A stretch of DNA of 64,000 nucleotides from Bowmanella denitrificans (GTDB lineage: Bacteria > Pseudomonadota > Gammaproteobacteria > Enterobacterales > Alteromonadaceae), in assembly GCF_002887595.1 (NCBI RefSeq), contig NZ_PEBU01000002.1:558001-622000 (forward strand), written 5' to 3'. The position numbers and the translations under genes are program-made. Positions within the stretch are counted from its first letter, which is position 1, and the number at the start of each line of letters is the position of its first letter. The notes below the pieces were generated by a model, which was not told the origin of the DNA, ran no database searches, and was given only the letters and a program-made list of their open reading frames with translations. This document shows positions 7,386-16,916 of the stretch, one piece after another.

Positions 7386-9775
7386 CGGAACCGTTGCAGA
7401 GCTTACCTATTTTGACTTTAGTCTTACGTAAAAGCAGGCTTGTCGTATTGCTGTTGCCAGTGACTTTGGCGCTTACCTTGGCAGCACCTGAGACAAGGGC
7501 AGCATCGTTTTATCAGTTCGATTTGCAACAGGGCAGTCTTAGTCAGTGCCTGAATACGATTGCCCAGACAGCTGATATCTATATCGCTGTTGATAGCCGA
7601 CTTATTGCGAACAAAGCCTGTACCGGCTTTTCGTTGAGCCTCAGTGCCGAGCAAGCCCTGGCAAGAGTACTATCCGAGTCTGGGCTTTACTACCAACAGA
7701 TGGGTGACACTCATTATGTGGTTAAGGGCGAGGATGGCGCATTTCAAGAGCAACCTGGCCCAACTGAAATTCGGGTCAGCTTTTCTTTGCCGGATAAAAA
7801 CACCACGCTTTTTACCCCTTTACCTGATTGGCAAGAGGTAAAAAGCCAATCATCAGGTATCGGGCAAAGTGTTAAACAGACTCCACAGACTGTCTCTTTG
7901 CTCAATCCCAAGGTATTTCAATCCTTCAACCAGACCGATTTGGGTGAGGTGCTGCGCTTATCGCCAGGCATATATAGCACTAGTAGCTCCAGAACTGGTA
8001 ACCGCGAATTTCGCGCGCGGGGTAATATACTTAATCCGTTTTTGATTGATGGTCAGCCCTTTGCCGACGCTAACTTTGCGGTATCTGAATTGGACTCCGC
8101 ATACTTCCATCTGTTTGAAGTAAACCGCGGAACAAATGGTATTCAACAGGATAACGGTATCAATTCCGCCTCGGTTAACTTACTGCCCAAACCCGCCATA
8201 GACAAGGCACTGGTCGATATATCGGCCAGCCATGGTGAATTACTCAGTCACCGACTTAGTGCCGATCTGGGAGGTTCGTTAATAAGCAGTGGTGCTCTTC
8301 AGGGACGCCTGGTGTTGGTTGAACAAAAAAAACAGGATGCTGCCGAGCATTCCAATCGGTTACGCCAGGGCGGATTTGCAAGACTTGGCTGGCAACTGGC
8401 GAACATGACAAAACTGGATTTTTATCATATTGAGCAACGCGATACGCAGCGACAGCAGTCTACAATTCGCCCATTACTATATTCCGATACAACGCCTTAT
8501 GATGGGCCATTATCAACCAATTTCTGGCCAAGCTGGTCGGGGAGAAAGCAGCACCTGGTCTTTTCACAAGTGGCTGTTCAGCATCAACTTTCGGCAAACT
8601 GGCAGGCGAACTTGGCTCTGAGCAAGGGTCGACAATACTCTAGTATGTTGTTTACCGAACCCTATGGTTATCCTGATGTGCAAAGCCTGACCATAGCATT
8701 TGGGGCATATCGTCAGATACTGGATTTTCAAGCTGACAAAAGTGAATTGGCGCTGACCGGTAAGGTACTGTTATACACATTGCCGATGGATCTCAGCGTG
8801 GCCATGAGCAGCACATCCAATCACAGCCAACAGCATATTGACTTGATGGAATATGATGGTCTGTCAAGCATGGAGCCTGGCAGCTATAAGGTGAAAGAAC
8901 GTGATCAGAGCGCGCCAGAGACTGTTCTTGATCGCTATATCAACGTTCTGCGCTATCAGATTGATAGCGTTAAACTGGCCAGTCGTATCAGTCTGACCGA
9001 ATCCACCCAATTGTCTGCATCGGTCAGGCATAACCGCAGTCGTTACCACGTCGACAGTACGTTGTTGGTGGAAAGGGATAGCAGTAGTTACAACAACCTC
9101 TACCTAGGGATTAGTCAGTCCATAGGTGATGCACAGCTTTATGCCAACTATGCTGACATTGTCGATTTTCGCAGTGGATATATCTCTATGTTGGACATTA
9201 TTTTGTTACCAAACCGATTTGTGTCGACAGAATTGGGTATTAAAGTCGACCTTTGGCAGCGCCAGGGCCAGCTCAGCATCAGTACTTATCAGAGCCAGCC
9301 AAAAAGATTTGGTTTTACCACCGACCTGGGCTATGCCAAGCAAGCAGGGTGGGAAGCAGAATTGACCTATCAGAAGGATGCGTTGCAACTGAGTCTGGCC
9401 TATGCCCGCCAGCACTCGACAGAGCTGATTAATACCAATGTGCAGTTTCCTGAAAACCTGTATCGGTTGACTCTTGGTTATTCCCTGGCTTTTTTATCAT
9501 ACGATATGATGCTGGGTGCAGCGGTAGAAGGGGAATCCCGGCAAGACTATCTGCTGCCGTCTTATGTTGACAGGAATCAGATTCCGGTGTCTCAACCTGC
9601 CAGTTGGCGGCTTAATGCCTATTACAAATGGCAAGTCAGCCCAAACACTACTTTGACCTTTAGTCTCAAGAATGTGTTGGACAAAGGCTATTTCGACGGT
9701 GTGGATGTCAGTCGGGGCTGGGCGTCCTACGGGGCTCCTAGACAACTTACCCTGACCTTTGATCAACATTTTTAA
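7358..9775 (+). CDS. TonB-dependent receptor with N-terminal signalling (STN) domain
   Basis: An 805-residue outer-membrane receptor, probably for a ferric siderophore or similar complex. A long N-terminal extension holds a signal peptide core (VVLLLPVTLALTLAAPETRA). The STN domain follows at about 50-125 (FDLQQGSLSQCLNTIAQTAD), the part that touches the FecR-like protein. The plug begins near VKQTPQTVSLLN and contains LRLSPGIYSTSSSRTGNREF and FLIDGQPFADANF. The barrel ends in LTFDQHF with the terminal Phe. The fecI-fecR-receptor order supports cell-surface signalling. Siderophore type is not readable. The start at ATG 7358 overlaps fecR; no strong Shine-Dalgarno is seen, consistent with coupling. 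Confidence 0.9.
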   Translation: MVGANCTSLTEPLQSLPILTLVLRKSRLVVLLLPVTLALTLAAPETRAASFYQFDLQQGSLSQCLNTIAQTADIYIAVDSRLIANKACTGFSLSLSAEQALARVLSESGLYYQQMGDTHYVVKGEDGAFQEQPGPTEIRVSFSLPDKNTTLFTPLPDWQEVKSQSSGIGQSVKQTPQTVSLLNPKVFQSFNQTDLGEVLRLSPGIYSTSSSRTGNREFRARGNILNPFLIDGQPFADANFAVSELDSAYFHLFEVNRGTNGIQQDNGINSASVNLLPKPAIDKALVDISASHGELLSHRLSADLGGSLISSGALQGRLVLVEQKKQDAAEHSNRLRQGGFARLGWQLANMTKLDFYHIEQRDTQRQQSTIRPLLYSDTTPYDGPLSTNFWPSWSGRKQHLVFSQVAVQHQLSANWQANLALSKGRQYSSMLFTEPYGYPDVQSLTIAFGAYRQILDFQADKSELALTGKVLLYTLPMDLSVAMSSTSNHSQQHIDLMEYDGLSSMEPGSYKVKERDQSAPETVLDRYINVLRYQIDSVKLASRISLTESTQLSASVRHNRSRYHVDSTLLVERDSSSYNNLYLGISQSIGDAQLYANYADIVDFRSGYISMLDIILLPNRFVSTELGIKVDLWQRQGQLSISTYQSQPKRFGFTTDLGYAKQAGWEAELTYQKDALQLSLAYARQHSTELINTNVQFPENLYRLTLGYSLAFLSYDMMLGAAVEGESRQDYLLPSYVDRNQIPVSQPASWRLNAYYKWQVSPNTTLTFSLKNVLDKGYFDGVDVSRGWASYGAPRQLTLTFDQHF

Positions 9776-9900
9776 AAAAACTTTAGCTGTTTAGCCAACC
9801 TCATTCGTTTCCTTATTATCAGCAATTCCGCTGTCAGCAACTTCGCAACATACACAACAGCTAAAAAGCGAAGTGCGTGCCTAAAAATAAGGAAATCCAA

Positions 9901-12276
9901 TTGAATACCCAGTTAAAGGTGATTGCCACCTGCATATTTATCTCGCTATCTGGTTGTGGAGGTGGTGGTAGTGATGCCCCAACCGTCAATGTAAAGCCCA
10001 ATCAGCCTCCCATGGCTAAATTCGTTGCCAGCCAAAACAGCATTGAAGTAGGGGAGTTGCTCAGCTTCGACGCCAGTAGTAGCAAAGATCCTGAACAGTC
10101 AGCACTAAATTATCTGTGGCGCATTGACGATGCCAATGGTCAGGCCCTGACACTGAGCGATAACAGTAGTAAAACCATTGAGTTTAGTCCGCAACAGCCT
10201 GGCAGCTATCAGGTTAGCCTGACAGTTACGGATAGTCAGGGAGCCACAAGCAGCACCAAGTTAGTGATTGAAGTGACTAAAAGTCAGCGTCATACCTTGT
10301 CTATTAAGACCGCCAAAACCGCGAAAGTAGGGGAAAAGGTTGCCCTGGAAGCGGTGTTTACGCATATGCTCAGCGAAAAAGTCACGCCAAAATATCATTG
10401 GACACTGATTGCAAAACCGACGGCCAGTCAAGCCAGTATACAAGCGCCAGAACAGATCCAGACCTATTTTCTGGCTGATGAGGTGGGAGACTATGAGATT
10501 CAATTGTCGATGCAGTTGGGCAATATTATCAGGCGGGACGTCAGACAGGTCATCAGCGCGCATAAAGCAGGCAATGTGCCACCGCAGGCAATCATAGACA
10601 CGCGTCATATTACTCAGCTATGGAAAGGTGATCGCTTAACCCTGACCAGCCTTAGCGTCGATGCGGACAATGACAGTTTGAGTTATCAGTGGTTAGTAAA
10701 AGGCGGGAATGTGCAAGCACACCCTGACAATCTTGAATCCTTTGAATTTGAGCCGCTTGATTTGGCAACCTATCAGGTGTGTTTAACTGTCAGAGATGGC
10801 AAATATCATGACACTGACTGTGTAGATATTCAGGTTATCAAGGAAAATCGTGCGCCTGTTGCCTCATTTGATTTGGCCCTTGGCGTGGATAGCAGAGATC
10901 TCAGGCCAAACAACAAAATTGAATTGCTGAGTGATGCCAGCGATCCAGACGGAGACCTGCTGGAGTATGAGTGGCAAGTGTTGTCTGCGCCAACGGGGAG
11001 CCAGTGGACGCTAGACACAAAAAATGGCAAAGCACCAGTATTTCAAGCCAATATGGCCGGCGAATACCAGCTACAACTCAGAGTGTATGACCAAAAGCTG
11101 TATTCCGAAGCTTTTACTAAAGTCATATCTCTGACTGAAGTCACCTTGCCCCAGGTACAGATCACCAGCCTTGAGACAAATATTTCTATCAACCAATGGG
11201 TAACTCTAACCGCGAATAGTAATACTGCAGCCGAGCCGGTGAGTTACTCCTGGTCCTTGATTAAGCAACCGCAAGGCGCAGATGGCCAACTGGATGGCAG
11301 CCACCAACGTTCGGTGCTTTTTAAGGCAGATAAAGAAGGTGAGTACCTGATTCAATTGGTAGGCACAAACCCTCAGGGGCAATCTGAGCCTGCTACCATC
11401 ATATTGACGGCTGACAGTAACCTGTCTCCCATTGCCAGAGTTGCTGGACAGACAAAGCGGAATGCTCTGGTTGGGGACACCGTGCATTTTAATGCTGCCA
11501 TCAGCTATGACCCAGAAGGGCAACCGCTAAGTTATAAATGGCGGGTGTTTGAGGAAGCAAATATGCAAACGGTTGCCACTCAGTCCGGCACCGAGCATTT
11601 TAGTTTTAGTCCCAAGTACGCCGGTAGCTATCGTGTGCACCTAACGGTCAGTGATGGGGTCAAAAAGGGGGAAGCCAGCTACTTAATTCAGGCCGCCACT
11701 GAGCTGGAGGAACAGCTAAGGTTAACCGGCACTCTGCTGGATGCAACAAACCAGCCTGTTAGCGGGATCAACGTGGCAACCAGCTATATTAAAATCCGCC
11801 AAGGCTATACCGGATTTTATGAAACTTACACTGATGAATCAGGGCAATTTATTCTATCGTTTGATCGCCCTCAGCAAGGAAATTGGGAACCAGGTTTAAG
11901 GGTTGGTGCACACCTAAGATATGGATATCAGGATTTGGCCCTGGAATTAGATGAAGGCAATTCAATTGAGTTGGGAACCAAGAAAATCGCTACGTTGCAG
12001 GATGTGGTATTTGAAGCGCGTTTTTGCGACAGCGTGTCAGACAAAGAGTACAAGACAATCTTGAGGGGGCATTCCGATAATACTGACTTTAGTGTTAAGG
12101 CAATGGCATTATTGTCCTTCAGCCGGGCATTACCCAAAGTACAAACCAAATTGTTGGCCCCAGCGATATTTGCTTCTCTCAATGCGCACATTACATTTAA
12201 TGGCAGCAGGCAGTTCGAGCATCAGCCAGATGCCAGTGGTACGAATACCTTCTATGTAGATATTTGTGAGCCGTAA
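9901..12276 (+). CDS. Multi-PKD-domain outer-membrane lipoprotein
   Basis: A 791-residue lipoprotein. The signal peptide ends with lipobox LSGC, and the mature protein starts CGGGGSD, a flexible Gly tether. Several Ig-like PKD repeats follow, marked by phrases such as FDASSSKDPEQSALNYLWRI, GSYQVSLTVTDSQG, SDPDGDLLEYEWQV and YDPEGQPLSYKWRV (about one per 90-100 residues). Near residues 610-690 is a carboxypeptidase-regulatory-like beta-sandwich (GTLLDATNQPVSGINVATSY). No catalytic domain is visible, so binding or structural display is likely. I chose TTG 9901 over the upstream GTG 9877 because AAGGAAA lies seven bases before it and the signal peptide then has the usual length. It follows the signalling receptor by 125 nt. 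Confidence 0.8.
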   Translation: MNTQLKVIATCIFISLSGCGGGGSDAPTVNVKPNQPPMAKFVASQNSIEVGELLSFDASSSKDPEQSALNYLWRIDDANGQALTLSDNSSKTIEFSPQQPGSYQVSLTVTDSQGATSSTKLVIEVTKSQRHTLSIKTAKTAKVGEKVALEAVFTHMLSEKVTPKYHWTLIAKPTASQASIQAPEQIQTYFLADEVGDYEIQLSMQLGNIIRRDVRQVISAHKAGNVPPQAIIDTRHITQLWKGDRLTLTSLSVDADNDSLSYQWLVKGGNVQAHPDNLESFEFEPLDLATYQVCLTVRDGKYHDTDCVDIQVIKENRAPVASFDLALGVDSRDLRPNNKIELLSDASDPDGDLLEYEWQVLSAPTGSQWTLDTKNGKAPVFQANMAGEYQLQLRVYDQKLYSEAFTKVISLTEVTLPQVQITSLETNISINQWVTLTANSNTAAEPVSYSWSLIKQPQGADGQLDGSHQRSVLFKADKEGEYLIQLVGTNPQGQSEPATIILTADSNLSPIARVAGQTKRNALVGDTVHFNAAISYDPEGQPLSYKWRVFEEANMQTVATQSGTEHFSFSPKYAGSYRVHLTVSDGVKKGEASYLIQAATELEEQLRLTGTLLDATNQPVSGINVATSYIKIRQGYTGFYETYTDESGQFILSFDRPQQGNWEPGLRVGAHLRYGYQDLALELDEGNSIELGTKKIATLQDVVFEARFCDSVSDKEYKTILRGHSDNTDFSVKAMALLSFSRALPKVQTKLLAPAIFASLNAHITFNGSRQFEHQPDASGTNTFYVDICEP

Positions 12277-12295
12277 ACACTTGCCCAGTGGAAAA

Positions 12296-12347
12296 AGCCG
12301 GATGCAGATCCGGCTATATCAGAAAGAAAACGCCGGCTTTCGCCGGC
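12296..12347 (-). terminator. Tandem terminator hairpins for the porin gene
   Basis: Read on the minus strand, stem GCCGGC with loop GAAA (12332-12347) is followed by TTTTCTTTC, then AGCCGGAT pairs with ATCCGGCT (12296-12315) and runs into TTTTTCC. Both T-runs point in the direction of the porin gene. They sit between its stop and the convergent PKD gene. Confidence 0.8.
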
Positions 12348-12372
12348 AAGGGCGCTTCAGGCGAGAGGGGGC

Positions 12373-13530
12373 CTAAAACGCATACTTGGCAGAAAACTGT
12401 AATCTGTCCATATCACCATCGTTACCATTTTCCAATTCGCGCTCGGCGTGGGAATATTCCAGGCCAAAGCTTAAGGCTTTGGTGGGGGAATAGATGGCAT
12501 TCACCCTGACACTACTGGTGGTTTCGGTAACCCCCATTCCGGTCAATGCCACTTCGTTATCAGCTTCAAACCAGGAATAGCTGATGGTGGAACGCCATTG
12601 GTCATTCCAAAGGTGTCGATACGCTATCAGGCCACCGCTGGAGTCGATAGCTTCCAATTCGCCATTGGCATTGATCACGGCACCATTGGCAGTGTTGATA
12701 CCAAGGTAACGTCCCATCCCAGCGCCTGCGTTGTACATCAGCTTGATATCATCTTTGCCAATATTGAACTTCGCTGAAATGCTGAACGATGCAGCCGTTT
12801 CGGTACTGTCGATTAATCCACCGTCATCATATGCAAGTTGACGCACCAGAGCCGCACCAGAAACATGCCCCCAGTCGGCTTTATGGGTATAACGCAGCAC
12901 TAAATCCGGTACAGAGTTGTCGTCAGTAACAATGCGACCGCCGCCGCCATAAGGGGTTACGGTAGTCTCTGGGTTTTCCAGGGCAATCTGGAAGCCACCA
13001 TTGCTATAACGAATCATGGCCTGACGTACGAAGATAGTGCCATCAGTGGCGCCAATGAAGTCCAGGGTGTCCGGCAGCACGGCAACATCCTGGAAGGTTG
13101 TCCAGGTCTGACCAAACAACCAGCCATCATACTCTATAGTAGCGATGCGCAGCCTGGGACTGTATGAGTTACTGACCCGTTCATCGCCATTAGGTGTGGC
13201 CATAAAGTCCAGCTCTATTTTAGTTGCCAGGCTTTTGCCATTCTCCAACTGGGTTTTGCTGGAAAAATTAAAGCGGGTTTGTCGGGCATGCATATCAAAA
13301 GCCGTGCCTTCGTCATTACCGCCAACGGGAGTGAGTCCGGGAATATAAAAATCACGGCCAATATTGCCCGACGGCAGGGTGCCATCTGAATAGTTGCTGG
13401 CAATGGCATCGAGTTTGACATAACCACCAAAGTTAAATTTGGTGTCATCCAGTACAGATGCGCTGGCAGCGGAGGCGCTCAGCAGGGTGCCGATCAGACA
13501 AGCAAGGGGGGTTCTCGTTATGGTTCTCAT
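12373..13530 (-). CDS. DcaP-type outer-membrane porin
   Basis: The 385-residue protein has a signal peptide (ACLIGTLLSASAASA), then the DcaP/porin opening KFNFGGYVKLDAIASNYSDG and alternating amphipathic strands ending in QFSAKYAF, the terminal Phe of outer-membrane barrels. The segments GRDFYIPG, HARQTRFNFSS and GQTWTTFQD are typical of DcaP-family trimeric channels, which admit small carboxylates. It is divergent from acs, and the two share a 240-bp control region with repeated GACCATGGTC palindromes. That arrangement suggests co-induction for uptake and activation of acetate or related short acids, which is inference. Tandem terminators lie downstream. Confidence 0.85.
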   Translation of the reverse strand: MRTITRTPLACLIGTLLSASAASASVLDDTKFNFGGYVKLDAIASNYSDGTLPSGNIGRDFYIPGLTPVGGNDEGTAFDMHARQTRFNFSSKTQLENGKSLATKIELDFMATPNGDERVSNSYSPRLRIATIEYDGWLFGQTWTTFQDVAVLPDTLDFIGATDGTIFVRQAMIRYSNGGFQIALENPETTVTPYGGGGRIVTDDNSVPDLVLRYTHKADWGHVSGAALVRQLAYDDGGLIDSTETAASFSISAKFNIGKDDIKLMYNAGAGMGRYLGINTANGAVINANGELEAIDSSGGLIAYRHLWNDQWRSTISYSWFEADNEVALTGMGVTETTSSVRVNAIYSPTKALSFGLEYSHAERELENGNDGDMDRLQFSAKYAF

Positions 13531-13590
13531 TGCAGATCCTCATGTTCAAAGTCTGCTTAACAATTGTTCAGGGGCGCGAACTGCTCAATC

Positions 13591-13618
13591 AGACCATGGT
13601 CTAAGCGACCAAGGTCGC
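13591..13618. promoter_or_regulatory. Paired palindromic operators between porin and acs
   Basis: AGACCATGGTCT (13591-13602) is a perfect 12-bp palindrome. Two bases later GCGACC-AA-GGTCGC (13605-13618) is a second palindrome with the same GACC/GGTC core. The 13-bp string GACCATGGTCTAA starting at 13592 recurs at 13701. The pair is 60-90 bp from the porin start. Confidence 0.55.
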
Positions 13619-13700
13619 AGCCTGTCCTCAATGGGGCGGGAAGCTTATTGTTAAAGGGGTGTAAAGTCTGTTTTAATTCGGTGTTAATCTGGTCTGCTAC

Positions 13701-13713
13701 GACCATGGTCTAA
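13701..13713. promoter_or_regulatory. Third copy of the GACCATGGTC operator, nearer acs
   Basis: GACCATGGTC (13701-13710) is a perfect palindrome followed by TAA, an exact copy of the string at 13592-13604. It lies about 60 bp before the acs start. A half-site pair GGTC...GACC also spans 13691-13704. The likely binder is the response regulator encoded after acs, by inference from context only. Confidence 0.5.
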
Positions 13714-13770
13714 TACTTTAGCCGGGCTGGCCCCTTAGTATTGCAACGAAAATTATATGGAGATCTGACA

Positions 13771-15714
13771 ATGTCGCATGCAATTTATCCTGTTTCATCT
13801 TATCCACCTAGGGCTGCTCATGCCGACAATGCCGAGTATCTGCGCCTGTACCAATGGTCGGTGGAAGATCCGCAGGGCTTCTGGGCCGAACAGGGCAAGA
13901 GACTGGATTGGATAACACCATATACCAAAGTGAAGTCAACCAGCTTCGCCCGTGGCAATGTGGATATCAAATGGTTTGCCGACGGTCAGCTTAACGCCAG
14001 TTATAACTGTATTGACCGCCATCTGAAAACCAACCCTGACGCCACCGCCATTATCTGGGAAGGTGACGATCCAAACGTCAGCAAAACTATCAGCTATCAG
14101 CAGATGCATGATGAAGTATGCCGTCTGGCCAACGCCATGAAAAAACAGGGCGTAGGCAAAGGCGACAGAGTGATTATCTATATGCCGATGATTCCTGAAG
14201 CAGCCTATGCCATGCTTGCCTGTGCCCGCATTGGTGCAGTGCATTCGGTGATTTTTGGCGGTTTTTCACCCAATGCTATTGCCGACAGGGTAGAAGATTG
14301 TCAGGCCAAACTGGTCATTACCGCTAACTACGGCCGTCGTGGTGGCAATAAAGTGCCACTTAAAGCCAACGTTGATAAGGCCTTGGAAAAAGATACAACC
14401 GCCTGTATTCAAAGTGTGATTGTTTATCAGTTACTGGATGAACCTACTCACATGCAAGATGGACGCGACGCCTGGTGGCATGAAGCCACAGCAGATTGTT
14501 CAGCCAACTGTGAACCTGAGGTAATGAGCGCAGAAGATCCTCTTTTCGTGCTGTATACTTCTGGCTCAACAGGCAAACCCAAGGGGGTTGTACATACCAC
14601 CGGTGGATACCTGGTATACGCCGCCATGACACATCAGTACGTATTTGATTATCAGCCTGGTGATGTGTATTGGTGTGCCGCCGATGTTGGCTGGATTACC
14701 GGGCATAGCTATATTGTTTATGGCCCCTTTGCCAATGGGGCTATTTCACTGATGTTTGAAGGGGTGCCAACTTATCCTGATGTTCGTCGTATGGCACAGG
14801 TCGTCGATAAGCATAACGTCAACATTCTCTATACAGCGCCGACGGCTATCCGTGCTCTGATGGCCAAAGGCGATTTTCCTGCCGAAGGCACTAGTCGCAA
14901 GAGCTTGCGTCTGCTTGGTAGTGTGGGTGAACCTATTAATCCGGAAGCCTGGCAGTGGTATCACGATAAGATTGGTGATAGCCGTTGCCCGATTGTTGAC
15001 ACTTGGTGGCAGACCGAAACCGGCGGCATTATGATTACACCACTTCCCGGTGCCACTGACCTTAAGCCTGGTTCTGCAACCCGGCCCTTCTTCGGTGTAC
15101 AGCCGGCCCTGGTGGATGCTGAAGGCAACTTCCTGGATGGTGCCACAGAAGGTAATCTGGTAATTAAAGACTCCTGGCCCGGCCAGGCCAGAACCGTCTG
15201 GGGCGATCACGAGCGTTTCGAACAGACCTACTTCAGTACCTACAACAGCCTGTATTTTACCGGTGATGGTGCCAGACGTGATGAAGATGGTTACTACTGG
15301 ATCACAGGCCGGGTTGATGATGTGTTGAACGTGTCAGGCCACCGTCTGGGAACGGCCGAAATTGAAAGTTCTCTGGTCGGCCATCCTGCCGTAGCTGAAG
15401 CTGCGGTGGTTGGTTATCCCCATGATATCAAAGGGCAGGGTATCTACGTTTACCTGCTGCCAACCGATGGGGTTGAAATCACTGAAGAGTTAACTAAGCA
15501 GGTTCGTCAATGGGTTCGTGATGATCTCAGTCCCATTGCCACACCGGATTTTATCCAGTGGACCCATGGCTTGCCGAAAACCCGCTCAGGCAAAATTATG
15601 CGCCGTATTCTGCGTAAGATTGCCGCCAATGAGTTTGAAAGCCTGGGTGATACCTCTACCCTGGCCGACCCTTCGGTCGTCGACTCACTCATAGATAAGC
15701 GTTTGAATCGCTGA
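13771..15714 (+). CDS. acs: Acetyl-coenzyme A synthetase
   Basis: AMP-forming ligase that converts acetate, ATP and CoA to acetyl-CoA in the cytoplasm. The 647-residue product has the adenylation motif [15 protein letters not shown], the WWQTETGG core motif, the hinge around [20 protein letters not shown], and the C-terminal [13 protein letters not shown] containing the Lys that is usually acetylated to switch Acs off. The ATG at 13771 is chosen over an upstream TTG at 13741 because GGAG lies eight bases before it and the length then fits the family. It is divergent from the porin, with palindromic operators between, and is followed by a terminator and a CrbR/ErdR-like regulator. Confidence 0.97.
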   Translation: MSHAIYPVSSYPPRAAHADNAEYLRLYQWSVEDPQGFWAEQGKRLDWITPYTKVKSTSFARGNVDIKWFADGQLNASYNCIDRHLKTNPDATAIIWEGDDPNVSKTISYQQMHDEVCRLANAMKKQGVGKGDRVIIYMPMIPEAAYAMLACARIGAVHSVIFGGFSPNAIADRVEDCQAKLVITANYGRRGGNKVPLKANVDKALEKDTTACIQSVIVYQLLDEPTHMQDGRDAWWHEATADCSANCEPEVMSAEDPLFVLYTSGSTGKPKGVVHTTGGYLVYAAMTHQYVFDYQPGDVYWCAADVGWITGHSYIVYGPFANGAISLMFEGVPTYPDVRRMAQVVDKHNVNILYTAPTAIRALMAKGDFPAEGTSRKSLRLLGSVGEPINPEAWQWYHDKIGDSRCPIVDTWWQTETGGIMITPLPGATDLKPGSATRPFFGVQPALVDAEGNFLDGATEGNLVIKDSWPGQARTVWGDHERFEQTYFSTYNSLYFTGDGARRDEDGYYWITGRVDDVLNVSGHRLGTAEIESSLVGHPAVAEAAVVGYPHDIKGQGIYVYLLPTDGVEITEELTKQVRQWVRDDLSPIATPDFIQWTHGLPKTRSGKIMRRILRKIAANEFESLGDTSTLADPSVVDSLIDKRLNR

Positions 15715-15754
15715 TAAAACTGGTGTCGATCTAGAAAATGACCGACACTGTGAA

Positions 15755-15776
15755 AGGCCGCCTGCTGGCGGCCTTT
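15755..15776 (+). terminator. Rho-independent terminator of acs
   Basis: AGGCCGCC (15755-15762) pairs with GGCGGCCT (15767-15774) around TGCT; T residues follow. It lies about 40 nt after the acs stop and 28 nt before the response regulator. Confidence 0.9.
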
Positions 15777-15801
15777 TTGTCAATGTCACAATGGAGTCGC
15801 C

Positions 15802-16452
15802 ATGGCTAAGTTTCTGATTGCCGATGACCATCCCTTATTCCGAGAAGCACTGGCTGGTGCTTTGCAATTGAAATTTGATGCACTGACATTGGTTCAGTCA
15901 GACTCATTGGATTCCACCTTAAAGGCACTGCAGGAACATGATGATGTGGATCTCATCCTGCTGGACTTGCATATGCCGGGGTCTGGTGACCTGTATGGCT
16001 TAATCCGCGTCCGACAGGATTTTCCCACTGTCCCCGTGGCAGTGATATCCGGTACCGATAGCCTGGAAGTGGTGTCACGGGTAATGGGGTTCGGTGCACT
16101 GGGTTTTATTCCCAAGTCGTCATCTTCTGAACAAATCGCTTCGGCGATTAACAGTATATTGGAAGGAGATAACTGGGTACCTGATGCATTAAAAGACAAA
16201 TTACACAAAATCAGTGATGAAGACAGAGACCTTGCCCAAAAGGTGGCAGATCTTACCCCGCAGCAATACAAAGTGCTTTATTTGATTCACAATGGCCTGC
16301 TAAACAAACAAATCGCCTATGAGCTGGGCATTACAGAAGCCACTGTAAAAGCCCATGTCACTGCCATCTTTCGTAAACTGGACGTATACAGTCGTATTCA
16401 GGCGGTATTATTGGCTGAGAAGCTGCAACTGGAGCCGCCAGGTAAAAGTTAG
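15802..16452 (+). CDS. NarL-family response regulator, CrbR/ErdR-like
   Basis: The 216-residue protein has a receiver domain (DD at 8-9, phospho-acceptor Asp55 in LILLDLHMPG, conserved Lys in GFIPKSS) and a LuxR-type helix-turn-helix (LTPQQYKVLYLIHNG; NKQIAYELGITEATVKAHV) near 150-205. Regulators of this type called CrbR in Vibrio and Pseudomonas, or ErdR, turn on acs in response to the CrbS/MxtR kinase. Its position directly after acs supports that role. No kinase gene is in the window, so the partner is encoded elsewhere. Possible targets are the palindromes at 13591-13713. ATG 15802 has GGAG 12 bases upstream. Confidence 0.85.
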   Translation: MAKFLIADDHPLFREALAGALQLKFDALTLVQSDSLDSTLKALQEHDDVDLILLDLHMPGSGDLYGLIRVRQDFPTVPVAVISGTDSLEVVSRVMGFGALGFIPKSSSSEQIASAINSILEGDNWVPDALKDKLHKISDEDRDLAQKVADLTPQQYKVLYLIHNGLLNKQIAYELGITEATVKAHVTAIFRKLDVYSRIQAVLLAEKLQLEPPGKS

Positions 16453-16530
16453 TCGTTGGCACCATGTTGTATCTCTCTGAATATTTTGTGCTATATCAAA
16501 TGGGAGCCTAAATACAACAAGGAAAGCGAT

Positions 16531-16779
16531 ATGAAACTTCTGTCTCTGATGATAGCTCTGTTCTGTTTGAGCGCTTGCTCAAAACTCAATATGGGTAACT
16601 ACGAACAGTTGGAAACCGGTATGAGTTACCGTGAAGTGATTCAGGTTTTGGGCAACGCCGATCAATGCGAAGACGGTGTGGCAAATCAGGAATGTATCTG
16701 GGGCAACAAAGACGGGCGTCATATTCAGGTTAATTTTGTTGCTGGTGCCGTGGTTTATTTTAACCAGCAGGGCTTGTAG
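16531..16779 (+). CDS. Small lipoprotein with BamE/SmpA-like fold
   Basis: An 82-residue lipoprotein: signal peptide MKLLSLMIALFCLSAC with lipobox LSAC (Cys16; next residue Ser). The mature part has YEQLETGMSYREVIQVLGNA, the helix pattern found in BamE/SmpA and DUF3862-type domains, then two Cys (QCEDGVANQEC) that could form a disulfide. I chose ATG 16531 with AAGGAAAGCG upstream; the frame is open further left but without signal-peptide logic. It follows the response regulator by 78 nt. Function unknown; an envelope role is inferred from the fold. Confidence 0.75.
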   Translation: MKLLSLMIALFCLSACSKLNMGNYEQLETGMSYREVIQVLGNADQCEDGVANQECIWGNKDGRHIQVNFVAGAVVYFNQQGL

Positions 16780-16916
16780 CTACCCCGCAGAAGTACCAGT
16801 TGGGCTGGTCTCGAGATAAGGTCCGCCTATCTGTTCAACGGCAGTTAGCCAGGATTCATAAAAGGTTCAGTCAGCATCGGCATACTGGCAGCAGCTTTAT
16901 TCATTAAGGAAATTCT

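Noticed and set aside
16456-16530. Longer N-terminus for the small lipoprotein
   Set aside because: It would bury the lipobox behind a non-signal segment; ATG 16531 has its own ribosome binding site.
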